A DNA stretch of 64,000 nt from Panagrolaimus kolymaensis (taxonomy: Eukaryota > Nematoda > Chromadorea > Rhabditida > Panagrolaimidae). Below the pieces are notes generated by a model that saw only the letters and a list, made by a program, of their open reading frames with translations, was not told where the DNA came from and made no database searches. How positions within the stretch are numbered: the stretch's first letter is position 1; every line of letters begins with the position of its first letter. The stretch spans positions 88,029 to 152,028 of the forward strand of contig JAJQJQ010000100.1 of the NCBI GenBank assembly GCA_028622995.1, read 5' to 3'. This document shows, one piece after another, positions 22,687 to 36,900 of this stretch. The position numbers and the translations under genes are program-made.

Positions 22687-24643
22687 GGAACGTTTGAAGC
22701 TTGACTTCAATTATTCAAAAAATAAAAATAAATATTGCGAAGAATAACCTTAAAAGTTAGCTTCAAAACAAAAATTTAGTAATAGTTTTGCTATTTTTAA
22801 CGCCTCCACCAAGAATGGAACGTTTGAAGCTTGACTTCAATTATTCAAAAAATAAAAATAAATATTGCGAAAATTAACCATAAAAAGATAGCTTCAAAAC
22901 AAAAATTTAGTAATAGTTTTGCTATTTTTAACGCCTCCACCAAGAATGGAACGTTTGAAGCTTGACTTCAATTATTCAAAAAATAAAAATAAATATTGCG
23001 AAGAATAACCTTAAAAGTTAGCTTCAAAACAAAAATTTAGTAATAGCTTTGCTATTTTTAACGCCTCCACCAAGAATGGAACGTTTGAAGCTTGACTTCA
23101 ATTATTCAAAAAATAAAAATAAATAGTGCGAAGAATAACCATAAAAAGATAGCTTCAAAACAAAAATTTAGTAATAGTTTTGCTATTTTTAACGCCTCCA
23201 CCAAGAATGGAACGTTTGAAGCTTGACTTCAATTATTCAAAAAATAAAAATAAATATTGCGAAGAATAACCTTAAAAGTTAGCTTCAAAACAAAAATTTA
23301 GTAATAGCTTTGCTATTTTTAACGCCTCCACCAAGAATGGAACGTTTGAAGCTTGACTTCAATTATTCAAAAAATAAAAATAAATATTGCGAAAATTAAC
23401 CATAAAAAGATAGCTTCAAAACAAAAATTTAGTAATAGTTTTGCTATTTTTAACGCCTCCACCAAGAATGGAACGTTTGAAGCTTGACTTCAATTATTCA
23501 AAAAATAAAAATAAATATTGCGAAGAATAACCTTAAAAGTTAGCTTCAAAACAAAAATTTAGTAATAGCTTTGCTATTTTTAACGCCTCCACCAAGAATG
23601 GAACGTTTGAAGCTTGACTTCAATTATTCAAAAAATAAAAATAAATATTGCGAAGAATAACCATAAAAAGATAGCTTCAAAACAAAAATTTAGTAATAGT
23701 TTTGCTATTTTTAACGCCTCCACCAAGAATGGAACGTTTGAAGCTTGACTTCAATTATTCAAAAAATAAAAATAAATATTGCGAAGAATAACCTTAAAAG
23801 TTAGCTTCAAAACAAAAATTTAGTAATAGCTTTGCTATTTTTAACGCCTCCACCAAGAATGGAACGTTTGAAGCTTGACTTCAATTATTCAAAAAATAAA
23901 AATAAATATTGCGAAGAATAACCATAAAAAGATAGCTTCAAAACAAAAATTTAGTAATAGTTTTGCTATTTTTAACGCCTCCACCAAGAATGGAACGTTT
24001 GAAGCTTGACTTCAATTATTCAAAAAATAAAAATAAATATTGCGAAGAATAACCTTAAAAGTTAGCTTCAAAACAAAAATTTAGTAATAGCTTTGCTATT
24101 TTTAACGCCTCCACCAAGAATGGAACGTTTGAAGCTTGACTTCAATTATTCAAAAAATAAAAATAAATATTGCGAAAATTAACCATAAAAAGATAGCTTC
24201 AAAACAAAAATTTAGTAATAGTTTTGCTATTTTTAACGCCTCCACCAAGAATGGAACGTTTGAAGCTTGACTTCAATTATTCAAAAAATAAAAATAAATA
24301 TTGCGAAGAATAACCTTAAAAGTTAGCTTCAAAACAAAAATTTAGTAATAGCTTTGCTATTTTTAACGCCTCCACCAAGAATGGAACGTTTGAAGCTTGA
24401 CTTCAATTATTCAAAAAATAAAAATAAATATTGCGAAGAATAACCATAAAAAGATAGCTTCAAAACAAAAATTTAGTAATAGTTTTGCTATTTTTAACGC
24501 CTCCACCAAGAATGGAACGTTTGAAGCTTGACTTCAATTATTCAAAAAATAAAAATAAATATTGCGAAGAATAACCTTAAAAGTTAGCTTCAAAACAAAA
24601 ATTTAGTAATAGCTTTGCTATTTTTAACGCCTCCACCAAGAAT
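22295..24643 (+). repeat. 522-bp 4-mer higher-order repeat (A A' A* A')
   Basis: A units with GCGAAAATTAACC restart at 22295, 22817, 23339 and 24122. The first two spacings are exactly 522 bp (131+130+131+130). The third is 783 bp because one extra A*-A' dimer (261 bp) was inserted. Within each unit the loops alternate TTTTG and CTTTG. One copy has a private AATAGTGCG for AATATTGCG near 23125. B units are absent here. Confidence 0.85.
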
Positions 24644-26603
24644 GGAACGTTTGAAGCTTGACTTCAATTATTCAAAAAATAAAAATAAATATTGCGAAGA
24701 ATAACCTTAAAAGTTAGCTTCAAAACAAAAATTTAGTAATAGTTTTGCTATTTTTAACGCCTCCACCAAGAATGGAACGTTTGAAGCTTGACTTCAATTA
24801 TTCAAAAAATAAAAATAAATATTGCGAAAATTAACCATAAAAAGATAGCTTCAAAACAAAAATTTAGTAATAGTTTTGCTATTTTTAACGCCTCCACCAA
24901 GAATGGAACGTTTGAAGCTTGACTTCAATTATTCAAAAAATAAAAATAAATATTGCGAAGAATAACCTTAAAAGTTAGCTTCAAAACAAAAATTTAGTAA
25001 TAGCTTTGCTATTTTTAACGCCTCCACCAAGAATGGAACGTTTGAAGCTTGACTTCAATTATTCAAAAAATAAAAATAAATATTGCGAAGAATAACCTTA
25101 AAAGTTAGCTTCAAAACAAAAATTTAGTAATAGTTTTGCTATTTTTAACGCCTCCACCAAGAATGGAACGTTTGAAGCTTGACTTCAATTATTCAAAAAA
25201 TAAAAATAAATATTGCGAAAATTAACCATAAAAAGATAGCTTCAAAACAAAAATTTAGTAATAGTTTTGCTATTTTTAACGCCTCCACCAAGAATGGAAC
25301 GTTTGAAGCTTGACTTCAATTATTCAAAAAATAAAAATAAATATTGCGAAGAATAACCATAAAAAGATAGCTTCAAAACAAAAATTTAGTAATAGTTTTG
25401 CTATTTTTAACGCCTCCACCAAGAATGGAACGTTTGAAGCTTGACTTCAATTATTCAAAAAATAAAAATAAATATTGCGAAGAATAACCATAAAAAGATA
25501 GCTTCAAAACAAAAATTTAGTAATAGTTTTGCTATTTTTAACGCCTCCACCAAGAATGGAACGTTTGAAGCTTGACTTCAATTATTCAAAAAATAAAAAT
25601 AAATATTGCGAAAATTAACCATAAAAAGATAGCTTCAAAACAAAAATTTAGTAATAGTTTTGCAATTTTTAACGCCTCCACCAAGAATGGAACGTTTGAA
25701 GCTTGACTTCAATTATTCAAAAAATAAAAATAAATATTGCGAAGAATAACCTTAAAAGTTAGCTTCAAAACAAAAATTTAGTAATAGTTTTGCTATTTTT
25801 AACGCCTCCACCAAGAATGGAACGTTTGAAGCTTGACTTCAATTATTCAAAAAATAAAAATAAATATTGCGAAAATTAACCATAAAAAGATAGCTTCAAA
25901 ACAAAAATTTAGTAATAGTTTTGCAATTTTTAACGCCTCCACCAAGAATGGAACGTTTGAAGCTTGACTTCAATTATTCAAAAAATAAAAATAAATATTG
26001 CGAAGAATAACCATAAAAAGATAGCTTCAAAACAAAAATTTAGTAATAGTTTTGCTATTTTTAACGCCTCCACCAAGAATGGAACGTTTGAAGCTTGACT
26101 TCAATTATTCAAAAAATAAAAATAAATATTGCGAAGAATAACCATAAAAAGATAGCTTCAAAACAAAAATTTAGTAATAGTTTTGCTATTTTTAACGCCT
26201 CCACCAAGAATGGAACGTTTGAAGCTTGACTTCAATTATTCAAAAAATAAAAATAAATATTGCGAAAATTAACCATAAAAAGATAGCTTCAAAACAAAAA
26301 TTTAGTAATAGTTTTGCTATTTTTAACGCCTCCACCAAGAATGGAACGTTTGAAGCTTGACTTCAATTATTCAAAAAATAAAAATAAATATTGCGAAGAA
26401 TAACCATAAAAAGATAGCTTCAAAACAAAAATTTAGTAATAGTTTTGCTATTTTTAACGCCTCCACCAAGAATGGAACGTTTGAAGCTTGACTTCAATTA
26501 TTCAAAAAATAAAAATAAATATTGCGAAGAATAACCTTAAAAGTTAGCTTCAAAACAAAAATTTAGTAATAGCTTTGCTATTTTTAACGCCTCCACCAAG
26601 AAT
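24644..26603 (+). repeat. A/A'/A* stretch without B units
   Basis: About fifteen X1 units in irregular order continue the family of the preceding 4-mer. Two linkers have TTTTGCAATTTTT, at 25661 and 25922, 261 bp apart, marking a local dimer duplication. Several A* units (GAAGAATAACCAT, loop TTTTG) stand next to each other, for example near 25350 and 25480. No gene is visible. Confidence 0.8.
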
Positions 26604-26867
26604 GGAACGTTTGAAGCTTGACTTCAATTATTCAAAAAATAAAAATAAATATTGCGAAAATTAACCATAAAAAGATAGCTTCAAAACAAAAATTTTGTAA
26701 TACTTTTTCTATAAATAAAACCTGCATCACTTATGGAAAGTTTGAAGCCAGAATTTCGAGATTCAATAAAATAAAATTAAAAATATTGCGAAGAATAACC
26801 TTAAAAGTTAGCTTCAAAACAAAAATTTAGTAATAGTTTTGCTATTTTTAACGCCTCCACCAAGAAT

Positions 26868-27794
26868 GGAACGTTTGAAGCTTGACTTCAATTATTCAAA
26901 AAATAAAAATAAATATTGCGAAAATTAACCATAAAAAGTTAGCTTCAAAACAAAAATTTTGTAATACTTTTTCTATAAATAAAACCTGCATCACTTATGG
27001 AAAGTTTGAAGCCAGAATTTCGAGATTCAATAAAATAAAATTAAAAATATTGCGAAGAATAACCTTAAAAGTTAGCTTCAAAACAAAAATTTTGTAATAC
27101 TTTTTCTATAAATAAAACCTGCATCACTTATGGAAAGTTTGAAGCCAGAATTTCGAGATTCAATAAAATAAAATTAAAAATATTGCGAAGAATAACCTTA
27201 AAAGTTAGCTTCAAAACAAAAATTTAGTAATAGTTTTGCTATTTTTAACGCCTCCACCAAGAATGGAACGTTTGAAGCTTGACTTCAATTATTCAAAAAA
27301 TAAAAATAAATATTGCGAAAATTAACCATAAAAAGTTAGCTTCAAAACAAAAATTTTGTAATACTTTTTCTATAAATAAAACCTGCATCACTTATGGAAA
27401 GTTTGAAGCCAGAATTTCGAGATTCAATAAAATAAAATTAAAAATATTGCGAAGAATAACCTTAAAAGTTAGCTTCAAAACAAAAATTTTGTAATACTTT
27501 TTCTATAAATAAAACCTGCATCACTTATGGAAAGTTTGAAGCCAGAATTTCGAGATTCAATAAAATAAAATTAAAAATATTGCGAAGAATAACCTTAAAA
27601 GTTAGCTTCAAAACAAAAATTTTGTAATACTTTTTCTATAAATAAAACCTGCATCACTTATGGAAAGTTTGAAGCCAGAATTTCGAGATTCAATAAAATA
27701 AAATTAAAAATATTGCGAAGAATAACCTTAAAAGTTAGCTTCAAAACAAAAATTTAGTAATAGTTTTGCTATTTTTAACGCCTCCACCAAGAAT
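26868..27794 (+). repeat. B2-B2 and B2-B2-B2 tandem runs
   Basis: After an A unit at 26868, two B2 units (26999, 27132) follow directly. After an A at 27265, three B2 units (27396, 27529, 27662) follow, each 133 bp with an L2 linker between them. This homotypic arrangement contrasts with the A-B2 alternation of most of the window and shows B2 being amplified on its own. Similar runs occur at 29237, 29764, 31209 and 32262. Confidence 0.86.
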
Positions 27795-28580
27795 GGAACG
27801 TTTGAAGCTTGACTTCAATTATTCAAAAAATAAAAATAAATATTGCGAAAATTAACCATAAAAAGATAGCTTCAAAACAAAAATTTAGTAATAGTTTTGC
27901 TATTTTTAACGCCTCCACCAAGAATGGAACGTTTGAAGCTTGACTTCAATTATTCAAAAAATAAAAATAAATATTGCGAAGAATAACCTTAAAAGTTAGC
28001 TTCAAAACAAAAATTTAGTAATAGCTTTGCTATTTTTAACGCCTCCACCAAGAATGGAACGTTTGAAGCTTGACTTCAATTATTCAAAAAATAAAAATAA
28101 ATATTGCGAAAATTAACCATAAAAAGATAGCTTCAAAACAAAAATTTTGTAATACTTTTTCTATAAATAAAACCTGCATCACTTATGGAAAGTTTGAAGC
28201 CAGAATTTCGAGATTCAATAAAATAAAATTAAAAATATTGCGAAGAATAACCTTAAAAGTTAGCTTCAAAACAAAAATTTAGTAATAGCTTTGCTATTTT
28301 TAACGCCTCCACCAAGAATGGAACGTTTGAAGCTTGACTTCAATTATTCAAAAAATAAAAATAAATATTGCGAAGAATAACCTTAAAAGTTAGCTTCAAA
28401 ACAAAAATTTAGTAATAGCTTTGCTATTTTTAACGCCTCCACCAAGAATGGAACGTTTGAAGCTTGACTTCAATTATTCAAAAAATAAAAATAAATATTG
28501 CGAAAATTAACCATAAAAAGATAGCTTCAAAACAAAAATTTAGTAATAGTTTTGCTATTTTTAACGCCTCCACCAAGAAT

Positions 28581-30552
28581 GGAACGTTTGAAGCTTGACT
28601 TCAATTATTCAAAAAATAAAAATAAATATTGCGAAAATTAACCATAAAAAGATAGCTTCAAAACAAAAATTTTGAAATACTTTTTCTATAAATAAAACCT
28701 GCATCACTTATGGAAAGTTTGAAGCCAGAATTTCGAGATTCAATAAAATAAAATTAAAAATATTGCGAAGAATAACCTTAAAAGTTAGCTTCAAAACAAA
28801 AATTTAGTAATAGCTTTGCTATTTTTAACGCCTCCACCAAGAATGGAACGTTTGAAGCTTGACTTCAATTATTCAAAAAATAAAAATAAATATTGCGAAA
28901 ATTAACCATAAAAAGATAGCTTCAAAACAAAAATTTAGTAATAGTTTTGCTATTTTTAACGCCTCCACCAAGAATGGAACGTTTGAAGCTTGACTTCAAT
29001 TATTCAAAAAATAAAAATAAATATTGCGAAGAATAACCTTAAAAGTTAGCTTCAAAACAAAAATTTAGTAATAGCTTTGCTATTTTTAACGCCTCCACCA
29101 AGAATGGAACGTTTGAAGCTTGACTTCAATTATTCAAAAAATAAAAATAAATATTGCGAAAATTAACCATAAAAAGTTAGCTTCAAAACAAAAATTTTGT
29201 AATACTTTTTCTATAAATAAAACCTGCATCACTTATGGAAAGTTTGAAGCCAGAATTTCGAGATTCAATAAAATAAAATTAAAAATATTGCGAAGAATAA
29301 CCTTAAAAGTTAGCTTCAAAACAAAAATTTTGTAATACTTTTTCTATAAATAAAACCTGCATCACTTATGGTAAGTTTGAAGCCAGAATTTCGAGATTCA
29401 ATAAAATAAAATTAAAAATATTGCGAAGAATAACCTTAAAAGTTAGCTTCAAAACAAAAATTTAGTAATAGCTTTGCTATTTTTAACGCCTCCACCAAGA
29501 ATGGAACGTTTGAAGCTTGACTTCAATTATTCAAAAAATAAAAATAAATATTGCGAAGAATAACCTTAAAAGTTAGCTTCAAAACAAAAATTTAGTAATA
29601 GCTTTGCTATTTTTAACGCCTCCACCAAGAATGGAACGTTTGAAGCTTGACTTCAATTATTCAAAAAATAAAAATAAATATTGCGAAAATTAACCATAAA
29701 AAGTTAGCTTCAAAACAAAAATTTTGTAATACTTTTTCTATAAATAAAACCTGCATCACTTATGGAAAGTTTGAAGCCAGAATTTCGAGATTCAATAAAA
29801 TAAAATTAAAAATATTGCGAAGAATAACCTTAAAAGTTAGCTTCAAAACAAAAATTTTGTAATACTTTTTCTATAAATAAAACCTGCATCACTTATGGAA
29901 AGTTTGAAGCCAGAATTTCGAGATTCAATAAAATAAAATTAAAAATATTGCGAAGAATAACCTTAAAAGTTAGCTTCAAAACAAAAATTTAGTAATAGCT
30001 TTGCTATTTTTAACGCCTCCACCAAGAATGGAACGTTTGAAGCTTGACTTCAATTATTCAAAAAATAAAAATAAATATTGCGAAGAATAACCTTAAAAGT
30101 TAGCTTCAAAACAAAAATTTAGTAATAGCTTTGCTATTTTTAACGCCTCCACCAAGAATGGAACGTTTGAAGCTTGACTTCAATTATTCAAAAAATAAAA
30201 ATAAATATTGCGAAAATTAACCATAAAAAGATAGCTTCAAAACAAAAATTTAGTAATAGTTTTGCTATTTTTAACGCCTCCACCAAGAATGGAACGTTTG
30301 AAGCTTGACTTCAATTATTCAAAAAATAAAAATAAATATTGCGAAAATTAACCATAAAAAGATAGCTTCAAAACAAAAATTTAGTAATAGTTTTGCTATT
30401 TTTAACGCCTCCACCAAGAATGGAACGTTTGAAGCTTGACTTCAATTATTCAAAAAATAAAAATAAATATTGCGAAAATTAACCATAAAAAGATAGCTTC
30501 AAAACAAAAATTTAGTAATAGCTTTGCTATTTTTAACGCCTCCACCAAGAAT
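28581..30552 (+). repeat. 1972-bp (15-unit) segment, copy 1
   Basis: The order is A B A A' A B B A' A B B A' A A A. The first A carries the private tail TTTTGAAATAC (28671-28680) in place of TTTTGTAATAC. The same variant recurs at 30646, exactly 1972 bp later, and the next A-B2 start (29106) recurs at 31078. The first seven units match the second copy; after that the copies differ by gain and loss of B and A' units. One B here has the private GGTAAG start near 29369. Confidence 0.82.
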
Positions 30553-32527
30553 GGAACGTTTGAAGCTTGACTTCAATTATTCAAAAAATAAAAATAAATA
30601 TTGCGAAAATTAACCATAAAAAGATAGCTTCAAAACAAAAATTTTGAAATACTTTTTCTATAAATAAAACCTGCATCACTTATGGAAAGTTTGAAGCCAG
30701 AATTTCGAGATTCAATAAAATAAAATTAAAAATATTGCGAAGAATAACCTTAAAAGTTAGCTTCAAAACAAAAATTTAGTAATAGCTTTGCTATTTTTAA
30801 CGCCTCCACCAAGAATGGAACGTTTGAAGCTTGACTTCAATTATTCAAAAAATAAAAATAAATATTGCGAAAATTAACCATAAAAAGATAGCTTCAAAAC
30901 AAAAATTTAGTAATAGTTTTGCTATTTTTAACTCCTCCACCAAGAATGGAACGTTTGAAGCTTGACTTCAATTATTCAAAAAATAAAAATAAATATTGCG
31001 AAGAATAACCTTAAAAGTTAGCTTCAAAACAAAAATTTAGTAATAGCTTTGCTATTTTTAACGCCTCCACCAAGAATGGAACGTTTGAAGCTTGACTTCA
31101 ATTATTCAAAAAATAAAAATAAATATTGCGAAAATTAACCATAAAAAGTTAGCTTCAAAACAAAAATTTTGTAATACTTTTTCTATAAATAAAACCTGCA
31201 TCACTTATGGAAAGTTTGAAGCCAGAATTTCGAGATTCAATAAAATAAAATTAAAAATATTGCGAAGAATAACCTTAAAAGTTAGCTTCAAAACAAAAAT
31301 TTTGTAATACTTTTTCTATAAATAAAACCTGCATCACTTATGGAAAGTTTGAAGCCAGAATTTCGAGATTCAATAAAATAAAATTAAAAATATTGCGAAG
31401 AATAACCTTAAAAGTTAGCTTCAAAACAAAAATTTTGTAATACTTTTTCTATAAATAAAACCTGCATCACTTATGGAAAGTTTGAAGCCAGAATTTCGAG
31501 ATTCAATAAAATAAAATTAAAAATATTGCGAAGAATAACCTTAAAAGTTAGCTTCAAAACAAAAATTTAGTAATAGCTTTGCTATTTTTAACGCCTCCAC
31601 CAAGAATGGAACGTTTGAAGCTTGACTTCAATTATTCAAAAAATAAAAATAAATATTGCGAAGAATAACCTTAAAAGTTAGCTTCAAAACAAAAATTTAG
31701 TAATAGCTTTGCTATTTTTAACGCCTCCACCAAGAATGGAACGTTTGAAGCTTGACTTCAATTATTCAAAAAATAAAAATAAATATTGCGAAAATTAACC
31801 ATAAAAAGATAGCTTCAAAACAAAAATTTAGTAATAGTTTTGCTATTTTTAACGCCTCCACCAAGAATGGAACGTTTGAAGCTTGACTTCAATTATTCAA
31901 AAAATAAAAATAAATATTGCGAAAATTAACCATAAAAAGATAGCTTCAAAACAAAAATTTAGTAATAGTTTTGCTATTTTTAACGCCTCCACCAAGAATG
32001 GAACGTTTGAAGCTTGACTTCAATTATTCAAAAAATAAAAATAAATATTGCGAAAATTAACCATAAAAAGATAGCTTCAAAACAAAAATTTAGTAATAGT
32101 TTTGCTATTTTTAACGCCTCCACCAAGAATGGAACGTTTGAAGCTTGACTTCAATTATTCAAAAAATAAAAATAAATATTGCGAAAATTAACCATAAAAA
32201 GTTAGCTTCAAAACAAAAATTTTGTAATACTTTTTCTATAAATAAAACCTGCATCACTTATGGAAAGTTTGAAGCCAGAATTTCGAGATTCAATAAAATA
32301 AAATTAAAAATATTGCGAAGAATAACCTTAAAAGTTAGCTTCAAAACAAAAATTTTGTAATACTTTTTCTATAAATAAAACCTGCATCACTTATGGAAAG
32401 TTTGAAGCCAGAATTTCGAGATTCAATAAAATAAAATTAAAAATATTGCGAAGAATAACCTTAAAAGTTAGCTTCAAAACAAAAATTTTGTAATACTTTT
32501 TCTATAAATAAAACCTGCATCACTTAT
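30553..32527 (+). repeat. 1972-bp segment, copy 2 (internally rearranged)
   Basis: It begins A B A A' A B B like copy 1, including the GAAATAC variant, then continues B A' A A A, then A B B (32131, 32262, 32395). The linker before 30948 reads AACTCCTCC instead of AACGCCTCC. The equal 1972-bp spacing applies to the left parts; the right parts share units but not order. Confidence 0.78.
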
Positions 32528-32661
32528 GGAAAGTTTGAAGCCAGAATTTCGAGATTCAATAAAATAAAATTAAAAATATTGCGAAAATTAACCATAAAAA
32601 GATAGCTTCAAAACAAAAATTTAGTAATAGCTTTGCTATTTTTAACGCCTCCACCAAGAAT
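32528..32661 (+). repeat. Hybrid monomer: X2 (B2) front with type A tail
   Basis: The unit begins GGAAAGTTTGAAGCCAG as B2 but after TATTGCGA has AAATTAACCATAAAAAGATAGC, a type A tail. The length is 134 bp. The switch is at the same box as in the hybrid at 2410, but on a B2 rather than a B1 front, so the two arose separately. Confidence 0.85.
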
Positions 32662-33971
32662 GGAACGTTTGAAGCTTGACTTCAATTATTCAAAAAATAA
32701 AAATAAATATTGCGAAGAATAACCTTAAAAGTTAGCTTCAAACAAAAATTTAGTAATAGCTTTGCTATTTTTAACGCCTCCACCAAGAATGGAACGTTTG
32801 AAGCTTGACTTCAATTATTCAAAAAATAAAAATAAATATTGCGAAAATTAACCATAAAAAGATAGCTTCAAAACAAAAATTTAGTAATAGTTTTGCTATT
32901 TTTAACGCCTCCACCAAGAATGGAACGTTTGAAGCTTGACTTCAATTATTCAAAAAATAAAAATAAATATTGCGAAAATTAACCATAAAAAGATAGCTTC
33001 AAAACAAAAATTTAGTAATAGTTTTGCTATTTTTAACGCCTCCACCAAGAATGGAACGTTTGAAGCTTGACTTCAATTATTCAAAAAATAAAAATAAATA
33101 TTGCGAAAATTAACCATAAAAAGTTAGCTTCAAAACAAAAATTTTGTAATACTTTTTCTATAAATAAAACCTGCATCACTTATGGAAAGTTTGAAGCCAG
33201 AATTTCGAGATTCAATAAAATAAAATTAAAAATATTGCGAAGAATAACCTTAAAAGTTAGCTTCAAAACAAAAATTTAGTAATAGCTTTGCTATTTTTAA
33301 CGCCTCCACCAAGAATGGAACGTTTGAAGCTTGACTTCAATTATTCAAAAAATAAAAATAAATATTGCGAAAATTAACCATAAAAAGATAGCTTCAAAAC
33401 AAAAATTTAGTAATAGTTTTGCTATTTTTAACGCCTCCACCAAGAATGGAACGTTTGAAGCTTGACTTCAATTATTCAAAAAATAAAAATAAATATTGCG
33501 AAGAATAACCTTAAAAGTTAGCTTCAAAACAAAAATTTTGTAATACTTTTTCTATAAATAAAACCTGCATCACTTATGGAAAGTTTGAAGCCAGAATTTC
33601 GAGATTCAATAAAATAAAATTAAAAATATTGCGAAGAATAACCTTAAAAGTTAGCTTCAAAACAAAAATTTAGTAATAGTTTTGCTATTTTTAACGCCTC
33701 CACCAAGAATGGAACGTTTGAAGCTTGACTTCAATTATTCAAAAAATAAAAATAAATATTGCGAAGAATAACCTTAAAAGTTAGCTTCAAAACAAAAATT
33801 TAGTAATAGCTTTGCTATTTTTAACGCCTCCACCAAGAATGGAACGTTTGAAGCTTGACTTCAATTATTCAAAAAATAAAAATAAATATTGCGAAAATTA
33901 ACCATAAAAAGATAGCTTCAAAACAAAAATTTAGTAATAGCTTTGCTATTTTTAACGCATCCACCAAGAAT
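32662..33971 (+). repeat. Irregular A/A'/B2 stretch
   Basis: Ten units in no clear period lie between the B2-rich area and the nested series. A-B2 pairs start at 33053 and at 33447; the second has an A' unit carrying L2. One A' unit has lost an A in CTTCAAACAAAAA near 32740. The first GCATCC linker variant, which marks the next region, appears near 33958. No gene is visible. Confidence 0.78.
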
Positions 33972-36900
33972 GGAACGTTTGAAGCTTGACTTCAATTATT
34001 CAAAAAATAAAAATAAATATTGCGAAAATTAACCATAAAAAGATAGCTTCAAAACAAAAATTTTGTAATACTTTTTCTATAAATAAAACCTGCATCACTT
34101 ATGGAAAGTTTGAAGCCAGAATTTCGAGATTCAATAAAATAAAATTAAAAATATTGCGAAGAATAACCTTAAAAGTTAGCTTCAAAACAAAAATTTAGTA
34201 ATAGTTTTGCTATTTTTAACGCCTCCATCAAGAATGGAACGTTTGAAGCTTGACTTCAATTATTCATAAAATAAAAATAAATATTGCGAAAATTAACCAT
34301 AAAAAGTTAGCTTCAAAACAAAAATTTTGTAATACTTTTTCTATAAATAAAACCTGCATCACTTATGGAAAGTTTGAAGCCAGAATTTCGAGATTCAATA
34401 AAATAAAATTAAAAATATTGCGAAGAATAACCTTAAAAGTTAGCTTCAAAACAAAAATTTAGTAATAGCTTTGCTATTTTTAACGCCTCCACCAAGAATG
34501 GAACGTTTGAAGCTTGACTTCAATTATTCAAAAAATAAAAATAAATATTGCGAAAATTAACCATAAAAAGATAGCTTCAAAACAAAAATTTAGTAATAGT
34601 TTTGCTATTTTTAACGCCTCCACCAAGAATGGAACGTTTGAAGCTTGACTTCAATTATTCAAAAAATAAAAATAAATATTGCGAAAATTAACCATAAAAA
34701 GATAGCTTCAAAACAAAAATTTAGTAATAGCTTTGCTATTTTTAACGCATCCACCAAGAATGGAACGTTTGAAGCTTGACTTCAATTATTCAAAAAATAA
34801 AAATAAATATTGCGAAAATTAACCATAAAAAGATAGCTTCAAAACAAAAATTTAGTAATAGTTTTGCTATTTTTAACGCCTCCACCAAGAATGGAACGTT
34901 TGAAGCTTGACTTCAATTATTCAAAAAATAAAAATAAATATTGCGAAAATTAACCATAAAAAGATAGCTTCAAAACAAAAATTTAGTAATAGCTTTGCTA
35001 TTTTTAACGCATCCACCAAGAATGGAACGTTTGAAGCTTGACTTCAATTATTCAAAAAATAAAAATAAATATTGCGAAAATTAACCATAAAAAGATAGCT
35101 TCAAAACAAAAATTTAGTAATAGTTTTGCTATTTTTAACGCCTCCACCAAGAATGGAACGTTTGAAGCTTGACTTCAATTATTCAAAAAATAAAAATAAA
35201 TATTGCGAAAATTAACCATAAAAAGATAGCTTCAAAACAAAAATTTAGTAATAGCTTTGCTATTTTTAACGCATCCACCAAGAATGGAACGTTTGAAGCT
35301 TGACTTCAATTATTCAAAAAATAAAAATAAATATTGCGAAAATTAACCATAAAAAGATAGCTTCAAAACAAAAATTTTGTAATACTTTTTCTATAAATAA
35401 AACCTGCATCACTTATGGAAAGTTTGAAGCCAGAATTTCGAGATTCAATAAAATAAAATTAAAAATATTGCGAAGAATAACCTTAAAAGTTAGCTTCAAA
35501 ACAAAAATTTAGTAATAGTTTTGCTATTTTTAACGCCTCCATCAAGAATGGAACGTTTGAAGCTTGACTTCAATTATTCATAAAATAAAAATAAATATTG
35601 CGAAAATTAACCATAAAAAGTTAGCTTCAAAACAAAAATTTTGTAATACTTTTTCTATAAATAAAACCTGCATCACTTATGGAAAGTTTGAAGCCAGAAT
35701 TTCGAGATTCAATAAAATAAAATTAAAAATATTGCGAAGAATAACCTTAAAAGTTAGCTTCAAAACAAAAATTTAGTAATAGCTTTGCTATTTTTAACGC
35801 CTCCACCAAGAATGGAACGTTTGAAGCTTGACTTCAATTATTCAAAAAATAAAAATAAATATTGCGAAAATTAACCATAAAAAGATAGCTTCAAAACAAA
35901 AATTTAGTAATAGCTTTGCTATTTTTAACGCATCCACCAAGAATGGAACGTTTGAAGCTTGACTTCAATTATTCAAAAAATAAAAATAAATATTGCGAAA
36001 ATTAACCATAAAAAGATAGCTTCAAAACAAAAATTTAGTAATAGTTTTGCTATTTTTAACGCCTCCACCAAGAATGGAACGTTTGAAGCTTGACTTCAAT
36101 TATTCAAAAAATAAAAATAAATATTGCGAAAATTAACCATAAAAAGATAGCTTCAAAACAAAAATTTAGTAATAGCTTTGCTATTTTTAACGCATCCACC
36201 AAGAATGGAACGTTTGAAGCTTGACTTCAATTATTCAAAAAATAAAAATAAATATTGCGAAAATTAACCATAAAAAGATAGCTTCAAAACAAAAATTTTG
36301 TAATACTTTTTCTATAAATAAAACCTGCATCACTTATGGAAAGTTTGAAGCCAGAATTTCGAGATTCAATAAAATAAAATTAAAAATATTGCGAAGAATA
36401 ACCTTAAAAGTTAGCTTCAAAACAAAAATTTAGTAATAGTTTTGCTATTTTTAACGCCTCCATCAAGAATGGAACGTTTGAAGCTTGACTTCAATTATTC
36501 ATAAAATAAAAATAAATATTGCGAAAATTAACCATAAAAAGTTAGCTTCAAAACAAAAATTTTGTAATACTTTTTCTATAAATAAAACCTGCATCACTTA
36601 TGGAAAGTTTGAAGCCAGAATTTCGAGATTCAATAAAATAAAATTAAAAATATTGCGAAGAATAACCTTAAAAGTTAGCTTCAAAACAAAAATTTAGTAA
36701 TAGCTTTGCTATTTTTAACGCCTCCACCAAGAATGGAACGTTTGAAGCTTGACTTCAATTATTCAAAAAATAAAAATAAATATTGCGAAAATTAACCATA
36801 AAAAGATAGCTTCAAAACAAAAATTTAGTAATAGCTTTGCTATTTTTAACGCATCCACCAAGAATGGAACGTTTGAAGCTTGACTTCAATTATTCAAAAA

